Assembly (NCBI GenBank): GCA_017540815.1
Contig: JAFYAI010000144.1
Span: forward strand, 1 to 64,000
Source: Spirochaetales bacterium
GTDB taxonomy: Bacteria > Spirochaetota > GWE2-31-10 > MWDO01
DNA: 64,000 nucleotides
Direction: 5' to 3'
Part shown: positions 30,929-40,087 of the stretch, piece by piece
Numbering within the stretch: position 1 is the stretch's first letter
Layout: every line of letters starts with the position of its first letter
Program-made: the position numbers and the translations under genes
The notes under the pieces: model-generated
What the model saw: only the letters and a program-made list of their open reading frames with translations
Databases searched by the model: none
What the model was told of the DNA's origin: nothing

Positions 30929-32276
30929 ATCCTATCTTACTCATTTCTTTACGATATATCACAGCAAAATATATCAGTTCTGCTATAGCAGTAATAGTCC
31001 ATGATACAGGATAGAGCATAAACAGTGATGCCGGTGTATGTATCCGTGCAAATATCGTAAATATCCATATAATCCTGAATACACACGACCCCATAATGAC
31101 TATAATCGTCGGCATAATGCCGTGTCCCAAAGCCCTCGCACCTGCAATAGTGCAGTCCATAAGAGCGGTAACGCCGTAGACCATACCGAGATACCGCAGC
31201 CGATATATACCGGCCCGGATCACCGCCGGATCGGAACTGAATATACTCATAAATGTCTGTCCGAATATTATAAACAGAAAGAATGCAATCTGTCCAACCG
31301 CCGCCGAGAACAAAAGACACCACAGATAACTGTCTCTTATACGGCGGCGGATACCTGCTCCGAAGTTCTGCCCCATAAATGAGCCGCATGCAGTGTAGAA
31401 TGCAGCCATCATATTATAAACAATCGCATCTGCATTGCCTGCCGCACCGTTGCCGGCAACAAACGAAGCATCGAAAGAATTAACTCCGTATTGGAAGAAC
31501 ATATTTGCGATATGGAAAACTCCTATCTGTGCAGAATACGGCAGTCCGAGAGACAGTATCGTCTTCAGCATTCCGGGATCGAGTTTCAGAGCAGACAATC
31601 TGAGTTTGTGCGGCTGCTTCGACATAATCAAAGCAATCAGCACACTGCCGGCTGACAGGTACTGAGATATAACTGTCGCCAACGCAACTCCTGCCACACT
31701 CATTTTAAAGAATATGACAAACACAAGATTAAGTATTATATTGATGATACCGCTTACAGTCAGTATGTAGAACGGTTTGCGTGTGTCTCCTGCCGCAGAG
31801 TAAACTGCATTACCGAAGTTGTATATCGCTCCTGCCGGCAGTCCGCAGAATACTATCCTTAGATACAGTTTCGCTCCGTCGAACAGTTCTGCACGCGTGC
31901 CAATCAGTGTCAGCAAAGGATGACAGACGCACTGAGCGGTCGTAAAGAATGTCAAACCGATAATCATACTTATGATAAATGCCGTGCTGACAGACTTAGC
32001 GATATTGTCATGATTTTTTGTGCCATAGTGATATGCGACGACAACATTAATGCCGCCGCCGAACCCCATGATCATCCCGCCGAAAAATATCGCAACAATC
32101 GCTGCAGAACTTACCGAGCCGAGAGCCATATCTCCGGCGAATCTGCCAACAACAGCTATATCGGCGATATTAAACATCACCTGTAGCACATTCGTTACCA
32201 TCAGCGGCAGGCTAAAGAACATAATCTGTTTCGGCAAATTGCCGACTGTTAAATCTTTTGTGTTGCGAATACTCAT
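30927..32276 (-). CDS. MATE-family multidrug/Na+ exporter
   Basis: 449 residues, twelve hydrophobic segments. 'NLPKQIMFFSLPLMVTNVLQ' followed by 'NIADIAVVGRFAGD' is the typical MATE N-terminus, and the two-fold pseudo-repeat is visible ('LSLGLPYSAQIGVFHIANMF' starts the second half). It uses a cation gradient to expel organic cations or drugs; the substrate cannot be told. Closest to the NorM/DinF-like branch found in anaerobes. Confidence 0.9.
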   Translation of the reverse strand: MSIRNTKDLTVGNLPKQIMFFSLPLMVTNVLQVMFNIADIAVVGRFAGDMALGSVSSAAIVAIFFGGMIMGFGGGINVVVAYHYGTKNHDNIAKSVSTAFIISMIIGLTFFTTAQCVCHPLLTLIGTRAELFDGAKLYLRIVFCGLPAGAIYNFGNAVYSAAGDTRKPFYILTVSGIINIILNLVFVIFFKMSVAGVALATVISQYLSAGSVLIALIMSKQPHKLRLSALKLDPGMLKTILSLGLPYSAQIGVFHIANMFFQYGVNSFDASFVAGNGAAGNADAIVYNMMAAFYTACGSFMGQNFGAGIRRRIRDSYLWCLLFSAAVGQIAFFLFIIFGQTFMSIFSSDPAVIRAGIYRLRYLGMVYGVTALMDCTIAGARALGHGIMPTIIVIMGSCVFRIIWIFTIFARIHTPASLFMLYPVSWTITAIAELIYFAVIYRKEMSKIG

Positions 32277-32285
32277 TTAATCACA

Positions 32286-32314
32286 AATATAACAAAAAAA
32301 CATTGATTAATCAA
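32286..32314 (-). promoter_or_regulatory. Promoter of the MATE gene
   Basis: Minus strand TTGATT (32309-32314) and TATATT (32286-32291) with a 17-base spacer. The start codon at 32276 lies so close that the mRNA would have almost no leader, and no ribosome site is visible. Confidence 0.5.
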
Positions 32315-32361
32315 AGAATTTTAATATTTTTTTATCAAATTTTTTTCTTTGTTAGAATTAC

Positions 32362-32390
32362 TTGATTTTAAGCAAAAAATCGAGTAATAT
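32362..32390 (+). promoter_or_regulatory. Promoter of the c-di-GMP phosphodiesterase-Hpt unit
   Basis: TTGATT (32362-32367) and TAATAT (32385-32390) with 17 bases between them, 31 bases before the ATG. Confidence 0.5.
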
Positions 32391-32421
32391 TGTAATACGA
32401 AAAGATAAATGGGGGATATAA

Positions 32422-34119
32422 ATGCAGGATATGTTTAATAAATACTTGTCTTTGCGGCGTAAAATACTCGTCGTCGATGATGAACTGATCAATCGCGAAG
32501 TCCTTGGTAATATAATAAACAGTGATTATGATGTGTTGTTTGCTGCAGACGGCGATGAAGCATTAAAGATAATACGCAAAGAAGAACAAACTTTGTCACT
32601 GATTATGCTGGATCTGATAATGCCGCATATTGATGGTTACGAAGTGCTGCGATCCATGCAGAACTCACCAAATCTTAAGAGAATACCTGTAATAGTGCTG
32701 ACAGCAGATAAATCTGCGGAGATCAAAAGTCTTGAACTCGGAGCGGCAGACTTTATCTCTAAACCTTACGATATGCCGGAAGTCATACTTGCCCGTGTTC
32801 GCAGATTGATACAACTGGCTGAGAGCTATGCGATGCTTAATCGAACTGAGTTTGATGCTCTGACAGGGCTGTATAACATAGAGTTTTTTTGGGAGTACTG
32901 TAGCCGATATGACATATTCTTCCCGCATGTACAGACTGACTGCATAGTTATCAATATCAATAAATTCCATATTCTTAACGAACTGCACGGCCGTGAATAC
33001 GGCGATATGATATTGAAGACTATATCTTCATTCCTGCAAAATACTGTCGCTAAGAAAGACGGCTTCGCATGCCGCCGCAGTGATGATACATTCTATGTGT
33101 ATATACCTCATCAGCCTGACTATGAGCAGATGATCTCAGACCTTGAGTCATACATTCAGAGTGCAGCCGGTAATGCTCGGATAAGTCTCCGTATCGGTAT
33201 ATATACACGAACTGACCATTCAGAGCCGATAAACAGCGGATTTGAGAATGCCAACACAGCATGCAGCAGAGGTCGCAGCAGCTATAAGACTGTAATAACA
33301 AAATATGATAATGCTCTGCATGAGAAAGAACTGTATAACGAACGCCTGCTGCAGGAGACGGACAAAGCTCTGCAAGAGAAACAGTTCCGAGTGTGTTTCC
33401 AGCCGAAATATAAAATCACAGGTGCAGTGCCGACACTTACAAGTGCAGAAGCACTAATCAGGTGGCAGCATCCGACTCTCGGAATGATCAGTCCGGGAAC
33501 ATTTATCCCGCTGTTTGAGGAGAACGGACTCATCCATAAACTCGATCATTATGTTTGGGATGAGACAGCGGCTAACATCCGTGCTTGGAAAGATAAATAC
33601 GGCACATCAGTACCGGTATCAGTCAATGTGTCAAGAATGGATATATACGATCCCAATCTGGAACAGGAACTGCTCGGTATCGTGCATGCTCACAATCTTA
33701 CCACATCAGACTTGCTGCTGGAAGTAACAGAGTCTGCTTATACTGATAACTCTAAGCAGATCATCCGGACTGTGGAGGCTCTGCGGGCGGACGGATTTCG
33801 CGTAGAGATGGACGACTTTGGATCAGGATATTCATCATTGAATATGTTGTCCGATCTGCCGATCGATGCACTTAAGCTGGATATGGGATTTGTAAGAAAT
33901 ATCTGCGTCAATGAAAAAGATATGAAAATGGTGAATCTGATGATAGACATCGCCAAATATCTGGAAGTTTCTGTCATTGCAGAAGGTGTAGAGACAGAAG
34001 AACAATATCTGAGATTAAGAAATGCCGGATGCGACATAATACAGGGATATTATTTCTCTAAGCCGCTGTTCCCGGATGATTTTGAAAAGTTATTAGTCAA
34101 TAAGGAGTGGAAATGCTAA
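32422..34119 (+). CDS. Response regulator with degenerate GGDEF and intact EAL domain (c-di-GMP phosphodiesterase)
   Basis: 565 residues. The receiver domain (about 13-130) has Asp19/Asp20, phosphoacceptor Asp64 ('IMLDLIMPHIDGYEVL'), Thr94 and Lys114. The GGDEF domain (about 142-295) keeps 'FDALTGLYN', but its active loop reads CRRSDDTF instead of GG(D/E)EF, so it should not make c-di-GMP. The EAL domain (about 310-560) has EAL 343-345, 'SVNVSRMD', 'LLLEVTES', 'MDDFGSGYSSL', 'ALKLDMGF' and 'VIAEGVETEEQ', the full catalytic set for hydrolysis to pGpG. GGGGGA precedes the ATG. It overlaps the next gene, a histidine phosphotransfer protein, a likely phosphoryl donor. Confidence 0.93.
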   Translation: MQDMFNKYLSLRRKILVVDDELINREVLGNIINSDYDVLFAADGDEALKIIRKEEQTLSLIMLDLIMPHIDGYEVLRSMQNSPNLKRIPVIVLTADKSAEIKSLELGAADFISKPYDMPEVILARVRRLIQLAESYAMLNRTEFDALTGLYNIEFFWEYCSRYDIFFPHVQTDCIVININKFHILNELHGREYGDMILKTISSFLQNTVAKKDGFACRRSDDTFYVYIPHQPDYEQMISDLESYIQSAAGNARISLRIGIYTRTDHSEPINSGFENANTACSRGRSSYKTVITKYDNALHEKELYNERLLQETDKALQEKQFRVCFQPKYKITGAVPTLTSAEALIRWQHPTLGMISPGTFIPLFEENGLIHKLDHYVWDETAANIRAWKDKYGTSVPVSVNVSRMDIYDPNLEQELLGIVHAHNLTTSDLLLEVTESAYTDNSKQIIRTVEALRADGFRVEMDDFGSGYSSLNMLSDLPIDALKLDMGFVRNICVNEKDMKMVNLMIDIAKYLEVSVIAEGVETEEQYLRLRNAGCDIIQGYYFSKPLFPDDFEKLLVNKEWKC

Positions 34120-34454
34120 CCATTGAAAAATTAAAAGCATTCGGTGCTAATACCGAAGAAGGATTAAAGAGATGTGTCAATAAAGAGGATTTTTATCTGA
34201 GGATGGTCAATAAAGCACTTGAAGGGGATCAGATAGAACAGTTAAGCAGTGCTCTCGCCGAGAAAAATCTCGACAAAGCATTTGAACTGGCACACACTCT
34301 CAAAGGAGTCCTCGCCAACCTTGCCCTGACTCCGCTGCTTGAACCGATCAACACTATGACAGAGTTGCTGCGTTCAAGGACTGATACCGATTATTCAGCT
34401 CTGCTTCTGCAGAGCCAGTCCAAGTGGACAGAACTGAAAAAATTGGCAGAGTAA
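34113..34454 (+). CDS. Histidine-containing phosphotransfer (Hpt) protein
   Basis: 113 residues from ATG 34113, with AAGGAG at a good distance; it overlaps the preceding gene by 7 bases. The single Hpt helical-bundle domain shows the phospho-site His61 in 'FELAHTLKGVLANLAL'. It relays phosphate between a hybrid sensor kinase and a receiver, most simply the receiver of the preceding EAL protein. No histidine kinase gene is in the window. Confidence 0.88.
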   Translation: MLTIEKLKAFGANTEEGLKRCVNKEDFYLRMVNKALEGDQIEQLSSALAEKNLDKAFELAHTLKGVLANLALTPLLEPINTMTELLRSRTDTDYSALLLQSQSKWTELKKLAE

Positions 34455-34487
34455 TAATGTATAATGCACAGTTTGCATTATACATTA
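34455..34487. terminator. Inverted repeat between the Hpt gene and the PII-like gene, probable bidirectional terminator
   Basis: TAATGTATAATGCA and its exact complement with a CAGTT loop, directly between two convergent stops. No long T-run. The sequence resembles the ATTCATAAT-type repeats found at other gene ends in this window. Confidence 0.5.
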
Positions 34488-34778
34488 TTACACACTGCCC
34501 ACTACATCAATCTCGAAAACTTTGATCCCTTCATCCGGAAAATCCATCTTGAGATCTTTGACCGCTTTGATAATCTTCTCGGCAAGAGTCTCATCGCAAT
34601 AGATGATCAGCATAAAATTCTCTTCCGGCCAAACGGCATCGCCCATCTTAGGGTTGGATGTCCCCTCTCCGTGGACGATAGGTATCTTAGTATAATGCGG
34701 ATGTGCGTCGAATTGTCTAAATCGGTCAAACATATCCTCTTCAACGGCTCGATTTGCAATGATTTCAAGCTTTTTCAT
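34488..34778 (-). CDS. Small PII-like protein
   Basis: 96 residues. It starts 'MKKLEIIANRAVEEDMFDRF' and has a loop with 'HGEGTSNPKMGDAVWPEENF', then 'IIKAVKDLKMDFPDEGIKVF', giving the beta-alpha-beta pattern of the PII/CutA-like ferredoxin fold with a PII-type gly-rich T-loop region. AAGGAG precedes the ATG. It is the last gene of the efflux operon; a role in sensing a small molecule for the pump is a guess. Confidence 0.6.
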   Translation of the reverse strand: MKKLEIIANRAVEEDMFDRFRQFDAHPHYTKIPIVHGEGTSNPKMGDAVWPEENFMLIIYCDETLAEKIIKAVKDLKMDFPDEGIKVFEIDVVGSV

Positions 34779-34796
34779 ATTATGACTCCTTAAGTT

Positions 34797-34830
34797 AATT
34801 ATACATTATGAATTATGAATTACATAATTC
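34797..34830. repeat. ATTATGAATT-type tandem repeat at the 3' end of the FliM/FliN hybrid gene
   Basis: CATTATGAATTATGAATTAC; on the minus strand it reads AATTCATAATTCATAAT and supplies the last codons and stop (Asn-Ser-stop) of the gene. Related copies occur at 36171-36183, 50022-50047, 57606-57739 and 60254-60288. Confidence 0.7.
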
Positions 34831-36153
34831 TGTCACTCTCAGACCGAAACGCTCATCTATGACAACGATCTCTCCTCTGGCGAAAGGCTTAGTCTCACAT
34901 TTGCGAACAAGGTCAGTCGGCATCCCTGCGATAGTATCAAGTTCGACAACAGTACCTTCCTCGAACTTAGAGTCCTCCCGTATCGTAAACTGTCCCAACC
35001 GGGCATAAGCATTGCCGCTCTTGATTGTCGGACCAAACGGCTCGCAGCATATATCAGCATCAGCATTCTGCGGCGGATTAAGGACCTCCGTTATACGCAC
35101 TCCGAAATTCTCATCTATGACGACGACCTCACCTTTGGCAAATATCTCATTCCGTTCAAGATCAATCAAATCCACCGGCTCGCCTGCCAATGTATCCAAC
35201 GGAATAAGATCTCTGATTGCAGGAGTCTTCCCGTCATTGATATGGAACTGTCCCAGCGATACAGCGGCATTGCCCGGCTCGGCGATCAGACCATATTCAT
35301 TATGAGTGACAGGCTCTTTATTCAGAATGTTTTTATCGATCATATTATTCTTCACAAACGGATAAGGCAGACAAACATTGATCATGCCGTCTTCATCACC
35401 GATCTTACTCTCGATCGTGACAAGGACAACCATCTCAGTTGGCGAAGCACTCTGCACAAACTGAGGATTGTTCTCCATGCGGATGTGCGACGGCTTCGGC
35501 AGGATGTTTTTCTGCGGGATGTCAGACTGCCTTTCACTGCCGAACACATTCCGCCTGTATGCCGCATTGAATGCGGAAGTGATGAAGCGAAACATCGGCC
35601 GCACGGCTATAGTCTTCATCATAAACTGCTCAATATCCGTGAGATCTATGTTAATTCTGCTGTAATGGAAGATGCCACCAAGCATGGTCATGATCTCATC
35701 CTGCTGCTCCTGCGTAAAATCAGACTCATTCAGATCCTGCTCCATCCGAGCGGCTTTGCCCTCGTACATTACATAGAGAAATTCTCTGGTAATGGACGGA
35801 TCTATCTCCAATGAAACTTTCTCGCCTGCCCATAATGCATTGCATATCGTCGTCGGAGTTGGTATCGACCGCAAAAACTCTTCGTAAGTAAGTTGATCGA
35901 CACTCGCTACCTTGAAGTGACACAAACTGCGAAGTTTTGCCGAGAAATATGTCGTCATTGTGCGGCATACGCTCTCGAAGAGTAAACTCATCTCTCGGAT
36001 CTGCTCTTTGGTAAATTTATCCGGCCGCTTAAAGTCATATATCTTTATCCTGCGTATTTCATTATTAGGCATCTTAACCTTATCGCCATTGCAGCTTTCT
36101 GATATTGCATTTAATAAAGAATCGATCTCATCCTGCTCTAATACTTCACTCAT
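34813..36153 (-). CDS. FliM-like switch protein ending in two FliN-type SpoA domains
   Basis: 446 residues. The N-terminus has the CheY-binding motif '[13 protein letters not shown]' (5-17), then a FliM middle domain starting '[20 protein letters not shown]' (34-53) and ending near '[20 protein letters not shown]'. The normal single FliM C-terminal domain is replaced by two SpoA domains, 296-360 ('[20 protein letters not shown]', '[17 protein letters not shown]') and 382-446 ('[20 protein letters not shown]', '[17 protein letters not shown]'); both resemble FliN more than FliM. Usual spirochaetal FliM is about 345 residues. It lies in an efflux operon, not a flagellar one, with AAGGAG before its ATG. 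It may be a second switch protein or a derived one. Confidence 0.85.
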   Translation of the reverse strand: MSEVLEQDEIDSLLNAISESCNGDKVKMPNNEIRRIKIYDFKRPDKFTKEQIREMSLLFESVCRTMTTYFSAKLRSLCHFKVASVDQLTYEEFLRSIPTPTTICNALWAGEKVSLEIDPSITREFLYVMYEGKAARMEQDLNESDFTQEQQDEIMTMLGGIFHYSRINIDLTDIEQFMMKTIAVRPMFRFITSAFNAAYRRNVFGSERQSDIPQKNILPKPSHIRMENNPQFVQSASPTEMVVLVTIESKIGDEDGMINVCLPYPFVKNNMIDKNILNKEPVTHNEYGLIAEPGNAAVSLGQFHINDGKTPAIRDLIPLDTLAGEPVDLIDLERNEIFAKGEVVVIDENFGVRITEVLNPPQNADADICCEPFGPTIKSGNAYARLGQFTIREDSKFEEGTVVELDTIAGMPTDLVRKCETKPFARGEIVVIDERFGLRVTELCNS

Positions 36154-36171
36154 TGCATGACTCCTTGTAGA

Positions 36172-39100
36172 TTATGAATTATTAGCCGCTCCGGCGTGTT
36201 CTTCCGCTGCTCTTTTGGCTTCCAGTGCATCACGCTCATGGATCTTCTCCATCAGTCGCTTTCGTCTCAGCTGACGCTTAGCCTCAGCTTTGACTGCACG
36301 CTTGCGTCCGACTCGCTCCTGCAATCCTTTAAACAATGAATAAAGCACAGGTATAAGGAACAAAGTGAATATCGTACTCGTTGTAAGACCGCCAACGAGC
36401 GTTCTGGCGATAGGAGTCATCAGCTCCGAACCTTCACCTGTATTCAATGCCATAGGCAGCAAGCCGAGGATAGTTGTAAGGACAGACATCAGTATCGGTC
36501 GGAGACGGCTGCCGCCCGCGATCGCACATGCTTCTTTGATCGGATGACCTCGCTTCACCATCAGGTTAGTGTAGTCTACAAGGACGATACCATTATTGAC
36601 GACGACACCGAGCAGGACGAGCAGACCGATAGCATTAAACATATTGAACGGCTCACCTAATATCAGGTAAAATCCTACAACACCGATGATCATAAGCGGC
36701 ATCGTAAACATAATGATAAACGGATCCATAAATGACTCAAACTGACACGCCATAACGGCATATACAAGCAGTATAGCCATTGCCAGTATCATAATGAGAT
36801 TACCGCCTATGTCCTGCAGGTCTTTCATATCACCTGCCTGACTGATGAATACCGAATCATCTCTGGCAATCCTCTCATCGATAAGTGCCTGTATCTGTGC
36901 CATAACTTCGTTAAGTTTAGCTTCCTTGACTTTACCGCACTGAACATGGACGGTTCTCATCTGATCCTCACGCTTGATAGTTACAGGACCTGTTGTCTCT
37001 ATGACCTGAGCCACGCTTGACAGAGGAACTTTCTTACCGGTCGTAGGACTGAGGACGAATACATTCTCCAGATCCATCACTTTCTTGCGGTCTTCTTCTT
37101 TAAGTATAACAACTATGTCATATTCATCGCCGCCTTCACGATACATTGATGCTGTCTGACCGTTTATATTGTATTTAACTTCATTGGCGATGCCGGCGAT
37201 AGTCAGTCCCATGGAATACGCTTTCTCACGGTTGATCTTGATCGTCAGTTCCGGCAGTCCGTCGTCGGTATCGAGTGTCGGCTCTGTCGCTTCAGGCACA
37301 TTATCCTTGATAAGATCTCGGATCCTTTTAGCCGTAGCGATAGCCTTATCCATATCGTTGGACTTTATCGCAAAGTCGATAGGAGTAGAACTTCCCATAC
37401 CGCCGCCGCCGCCGGACTTAAAGTTAAACTTCGCATTCGGATAATCGGCAAAATGTGCTCTAAGTTTTTTCTTTATATCATTCTCATGATCTATTCGCTT
37501 CTCTTTATCTTTCTCCAGCTTGATCTGTATTTCACCGTAGTATGTATTCTTATTGCCGAGCATACTCTTAGATCCGCCGTAAGAACACATCAGACTTGTG
37601 TAGCCTTTGATCTCTTTCTGGATCATGAGCAGCAGCTGCTCACCCATAGCCTCTGTGTAATCAAGCGAAGTTCCAAGCGGCAGTTCAAACGACAGCGTTA
37701 CGGCATCAGACTCCTGCTGCGGAGCAAACTCTATACCAATCTTCGGAATCATCAGAACACTGCCAACGAGGAGCCCCAGTACAACGAGGATAACTATCAG
37801 CCGGTGACGGAGACACCAGCGTATTGCTGACGCATAAGCATTGTCAAGGCCTTTAAACATCTTATCCATGAATCCGTCAGCTGCAGCGATCAATTTTGGA
37901 TAGTTCTTCTCAAGTTTAGACTGCACAGGCAGATAATGGCTGGCAAGGACAGGCACTAAGAATATAGCAACAGCGATAGATGCCACAAGTGCAACAACTA
38001 CTGTGAATGCCAACGCACCGATCATCTCACCCATTATCTCCAATTTTGATTTAAACATTACTATCGGCAGGAATACACATATCGTCGTCAGTGTCGAAGC
38101 GGAGATAGCCATTACCATCTCGGCAGTACCGATTTCGGCGGCAGTCGTGAGTTTTGCACCTTTTTCACGATATTTGAATATATTCTCCAGCACGACTATG
38201 GAGTTATCGACAAGCATACCGACACCAAGTGTCAAACCTGCAAGTGTGAGCATATTGAGCGAGTAGCCCATCATCGCCATGAGGAACAGTGTGATAACGA
38301 TAGATACAGGGATCGCAACTGCCATAATAAGCGTAGATCGTATATCCCGCAGGAATATGAAAAGCACGATAACGGCAAGCAATGCTCCGCTCAGTGCACT
38401 GCTTACAACTTCGCCGATTGATTTACGGATCTGATCTGTCGAGTTTCGTGCTATATCTATCTTAATATCATTAGGCAGATCATGCTGGATCTGAGGCAGT
38501 CTCTCCAATACTCTGTCCGCAACCTGCACTGAGTTGCTTCCTGACTGCTTGGATACGCTGACTCGGACAGTCTCATTGCCGTTATATCGAACTATTGTAG
38601 TCTTATCTTCGTAGCCGTCATAGACATGAGCCACATCATCGAGACGAATCGGCTTGCCGCCTTTGTATGATATAACTGTTGACTTAACATCGTCGATAGT
38701 TTTATATTCACCGCTTGTCTGCAGCAGCAGATCAAGGTTGCCCTTAGTGATCGTACCGGCAGACACATCTATGTTCTGATAAGCTATCTTGCTTACGATC
38801 TCACCTAATGTCAGATTTAACGCATTGAGCCGGTTAAGAGAACACTCCACTCGGATATTTCGTTTGCGTCCACCCCATATATTAACAGAAGCAACACCGT
38901 TTATCTGTTCCAGCCGCGGAGAGATAATATCATCGCAGAGCTTATATACCTCCTCCGGCGTTCTGTTACCCTGCACGACGAGATTCATAATAGGCATCAT
39001 CGAAGGGTCAAACTTAAATATCGTCGGTTCCTCGGCACTGTCCGGCAGATAACGCTTCACCATACCGAGTTTATCACGCACATCATTAGTAGCGACATCG

Positions 39101-39402
39101 AGATCCTTGCCGTATTGGAACTCCAGCGTTATCATACTGTAGCCTTTACTGGACTGGCTTGTGATCTTCTTGATACCGGATACGCTGACCAGACTGCTCT
39201 CCAGAACACGCGTTACTCGCTGCTCTATCTCAGACGGGCCGCTGCCTTTGTTCTCTGTCATTATGAGGATTACCGGGAATTCTATATCAGGATACAGGTC
39301 TATCGCCAGATCCTTTGCTGTGAACATACCCATAATCAGGACAACGATAAATATTATCATCATCATTACAGGTCTGTTTACGACTGTCTTAACCATACTC
39401 AT
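36172..39402 (-). CDS. RND-family efflux pump, inner-membrane subunit (HAE1/AcrB type)
   Basis: 1076 residues. It begins 'MVKTVVNRPVMMMIIFIVVL'. Twelve membrane segments and two large periplasmic loops follow, with the conserved 'TLGVGMLVDNSIVVLENIF' in segment 4 and 'LLVLLGVVVNNGIVLVDYTN' in segment 10. It pumps hydrophobic compounds through the TolC-like gene product with the fusion protein upstream. The C-terminus carries an unusual 50-residue basic, probably helical cytoplasmic tail ('KRAVKAEAKRQLRRKRLMEK'). AAGGAG before the ATG; 10 bases after the HAD gene. Confidence 0.95.
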   Translation of the reverse strand: MSMVKTVVNRPVMMMIIFIVVLIMGMFTAKDLAIDLYPDIEFPVILIMTENKGSGPSEIEQRVTRVLESSLVSVSGIKKITSQSSKGYSMITLEFQYGKDLDVATNDVRDKLGMVKRYLPDSAEEPTIFKFDPSMMPIMNLVVQGNRTPEEVYKLCDDIISPRLEQINGVASVNIWGGRKRNIRVECSLNRLNALNLTLGEIVSKIAYQNIDVSAGTITKGNLDLLLQTSGEYKTIDDVKSTVISYKGGKPIRLDDVAHVYDGYEDKTTIVRYNGNETVRVSVSKQSGSNSVQVADRVLERLPQIQHDLPNDIKIDIARNSTDQIRKSIGEVVSSALSGALLAVIVLFIFLRDIRSTLIMAVAIPVSIVITLFLMAMMGYSLNMLTLAGLTLGVGMLVDNSIVVLENIFKYREKGAKLTTAAEIGTAEMVMAISASTLTTICVFLPIVMFKSKLEIMGEMIGALAFTVVVALVASIAVAIFLVPVLASHYLPVQSKLEKNYPKLIAAADGFMDKMFKGLDNAYASAIRWCLRHRLIVILVVLGLLVGSVLMIPKIGIEFAPQQESDAVTLSFELPLGTSLDYTEAMGEQLLLMIQKEIKGYTSLMCSYGGSKSMLGNKNTYYGEIQIKLEKDKEKRIDHENDIKKKLRAHFADYPNAKFNFKSGGGGGMGSSTPIDFAIKSNDMDKAIATAKRIRDLIKDNVPEATEPTLDTDDGLPELTIKINREKAYSMGLTIAGIANEVKYNINGQTASMYREGGDEYDIVVILKEEDRKKVMDLENVFVLSPTTGKKVPLSSVAQVIETTGPVTIKREDQMRTVHVQCGKVKEAKLNEVMAQIQALIDERIARDDSVFISQAGDMKDLQDIGGNLIMILAMAILLVYAVMACQFESFMDPFIIMFTMPLMIIGVVGFYLILGEPFNMFNAIGLLVLLGVVVNNGIVLVDYTNLMVKRGHPIKEACAIAGGSRLRPILMSVLTTILGLLPMALNTGEGSELMTPIARTLVGGLTTSTIFTLFLIPVLYSLFKGLQERVGRKRAVKAEAKRQLRRKRLMEKIHERDALEAKRAAEEHAGAANNS

Positions 39403-39412
39403 AAGGCACTCC

Positions 39413-40084
39413 TTATCTGTCTATATTTTTATCGACCTGCAGATACAGCCGCAGATCTCCTACATTCTCCGCAAAATATGTTGCACCGGCTTCGGACAAC
39501 TCATTATAGCTGCCGTAACCGTATAATACCCCTATGCAGGTAATGCCGCTGCCAACGGCACCTATCGCATCATACTCCCGATCACCGATCATCACCATAC
39601 GGGTTTTGTCGGTTATCCCCATTCTGTCAATGACACTGCCGATCAGTTCGGTCTTATCTGTCATCGTGTTGTCAGGCATACTGCCTGCAACATATCGGAA
39701 GTATTGACGAATGCCAAACCTGTCCAGCACATTCTCCGCCGCCTGCTGCAGCTTGCTCGTGATGAGGATAACATCTCTGCCTGCAGAATGCAGATCCCGC
39801 AGCAGTTCCGTCACACCTTCGTATAAGTGCATCTTATACTGCCCCTCGGCGAAGTAATAGCTCCTGTAATCCTCTATTACATGATCTACCTCATCTTTGC
39901 CGAAACCACAATATTTCATAAACGACTGTCTGAGCGGTGGTCCAATGAACTTATCCAGATCTCCAATCTGACCAAGATCGAGATTGTAGTCGGCAAAGAC
40001 CGACCGCAGAGAATCCTTAATCCCTTCACCCGACTCAACAAGCGTGCCATCCAAGTCAAAGCATATATATTGATAGTCCTGCAT
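39413..40084 (-). CDS. HAD-superfamily phosphatase, phosphoglycolate-phosphatase-like
   Basis: 223 residues. HAD motif I 'CFDLDGTLVESGEGIKDSL' (Asp10, Asp12), motif II 'VILITSKL', motif IV 'MIGDREYDAIGAVGSGI'. A helical cap domain sits between motifs I and II. Similar to Gph/PpaX-type enzymes; the substrate is unknown. It has no ribosome site of its own and starts 3 bases after the fusion-protein gene, so it is translated by coupling inside the efflux operon, a curious place for a soluble phosphatase. Confidence 0.85.
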   Translation of the reverse strand: MQDYQYICFDLDGTLVESGEGIKDSLRSVFADYNLDLGQIGDLDKFIGPPLRQSFMKYCGFGKDEVDHVIEDYRSYYFAEGQYKMHLYEGVTELLRDLHSAGRDVILITSKLQQAAENVLDRFGIRQYFRYVAGSMPDNTMTDKTELIGSVIDRMGITDKTRMVMIGDREYDAIGAVGSGITCIGVLYGYGSYNELSEAGATYFAENVGDLRLYLQVDKNIDR

Positions 40085-40087
40085 AAT

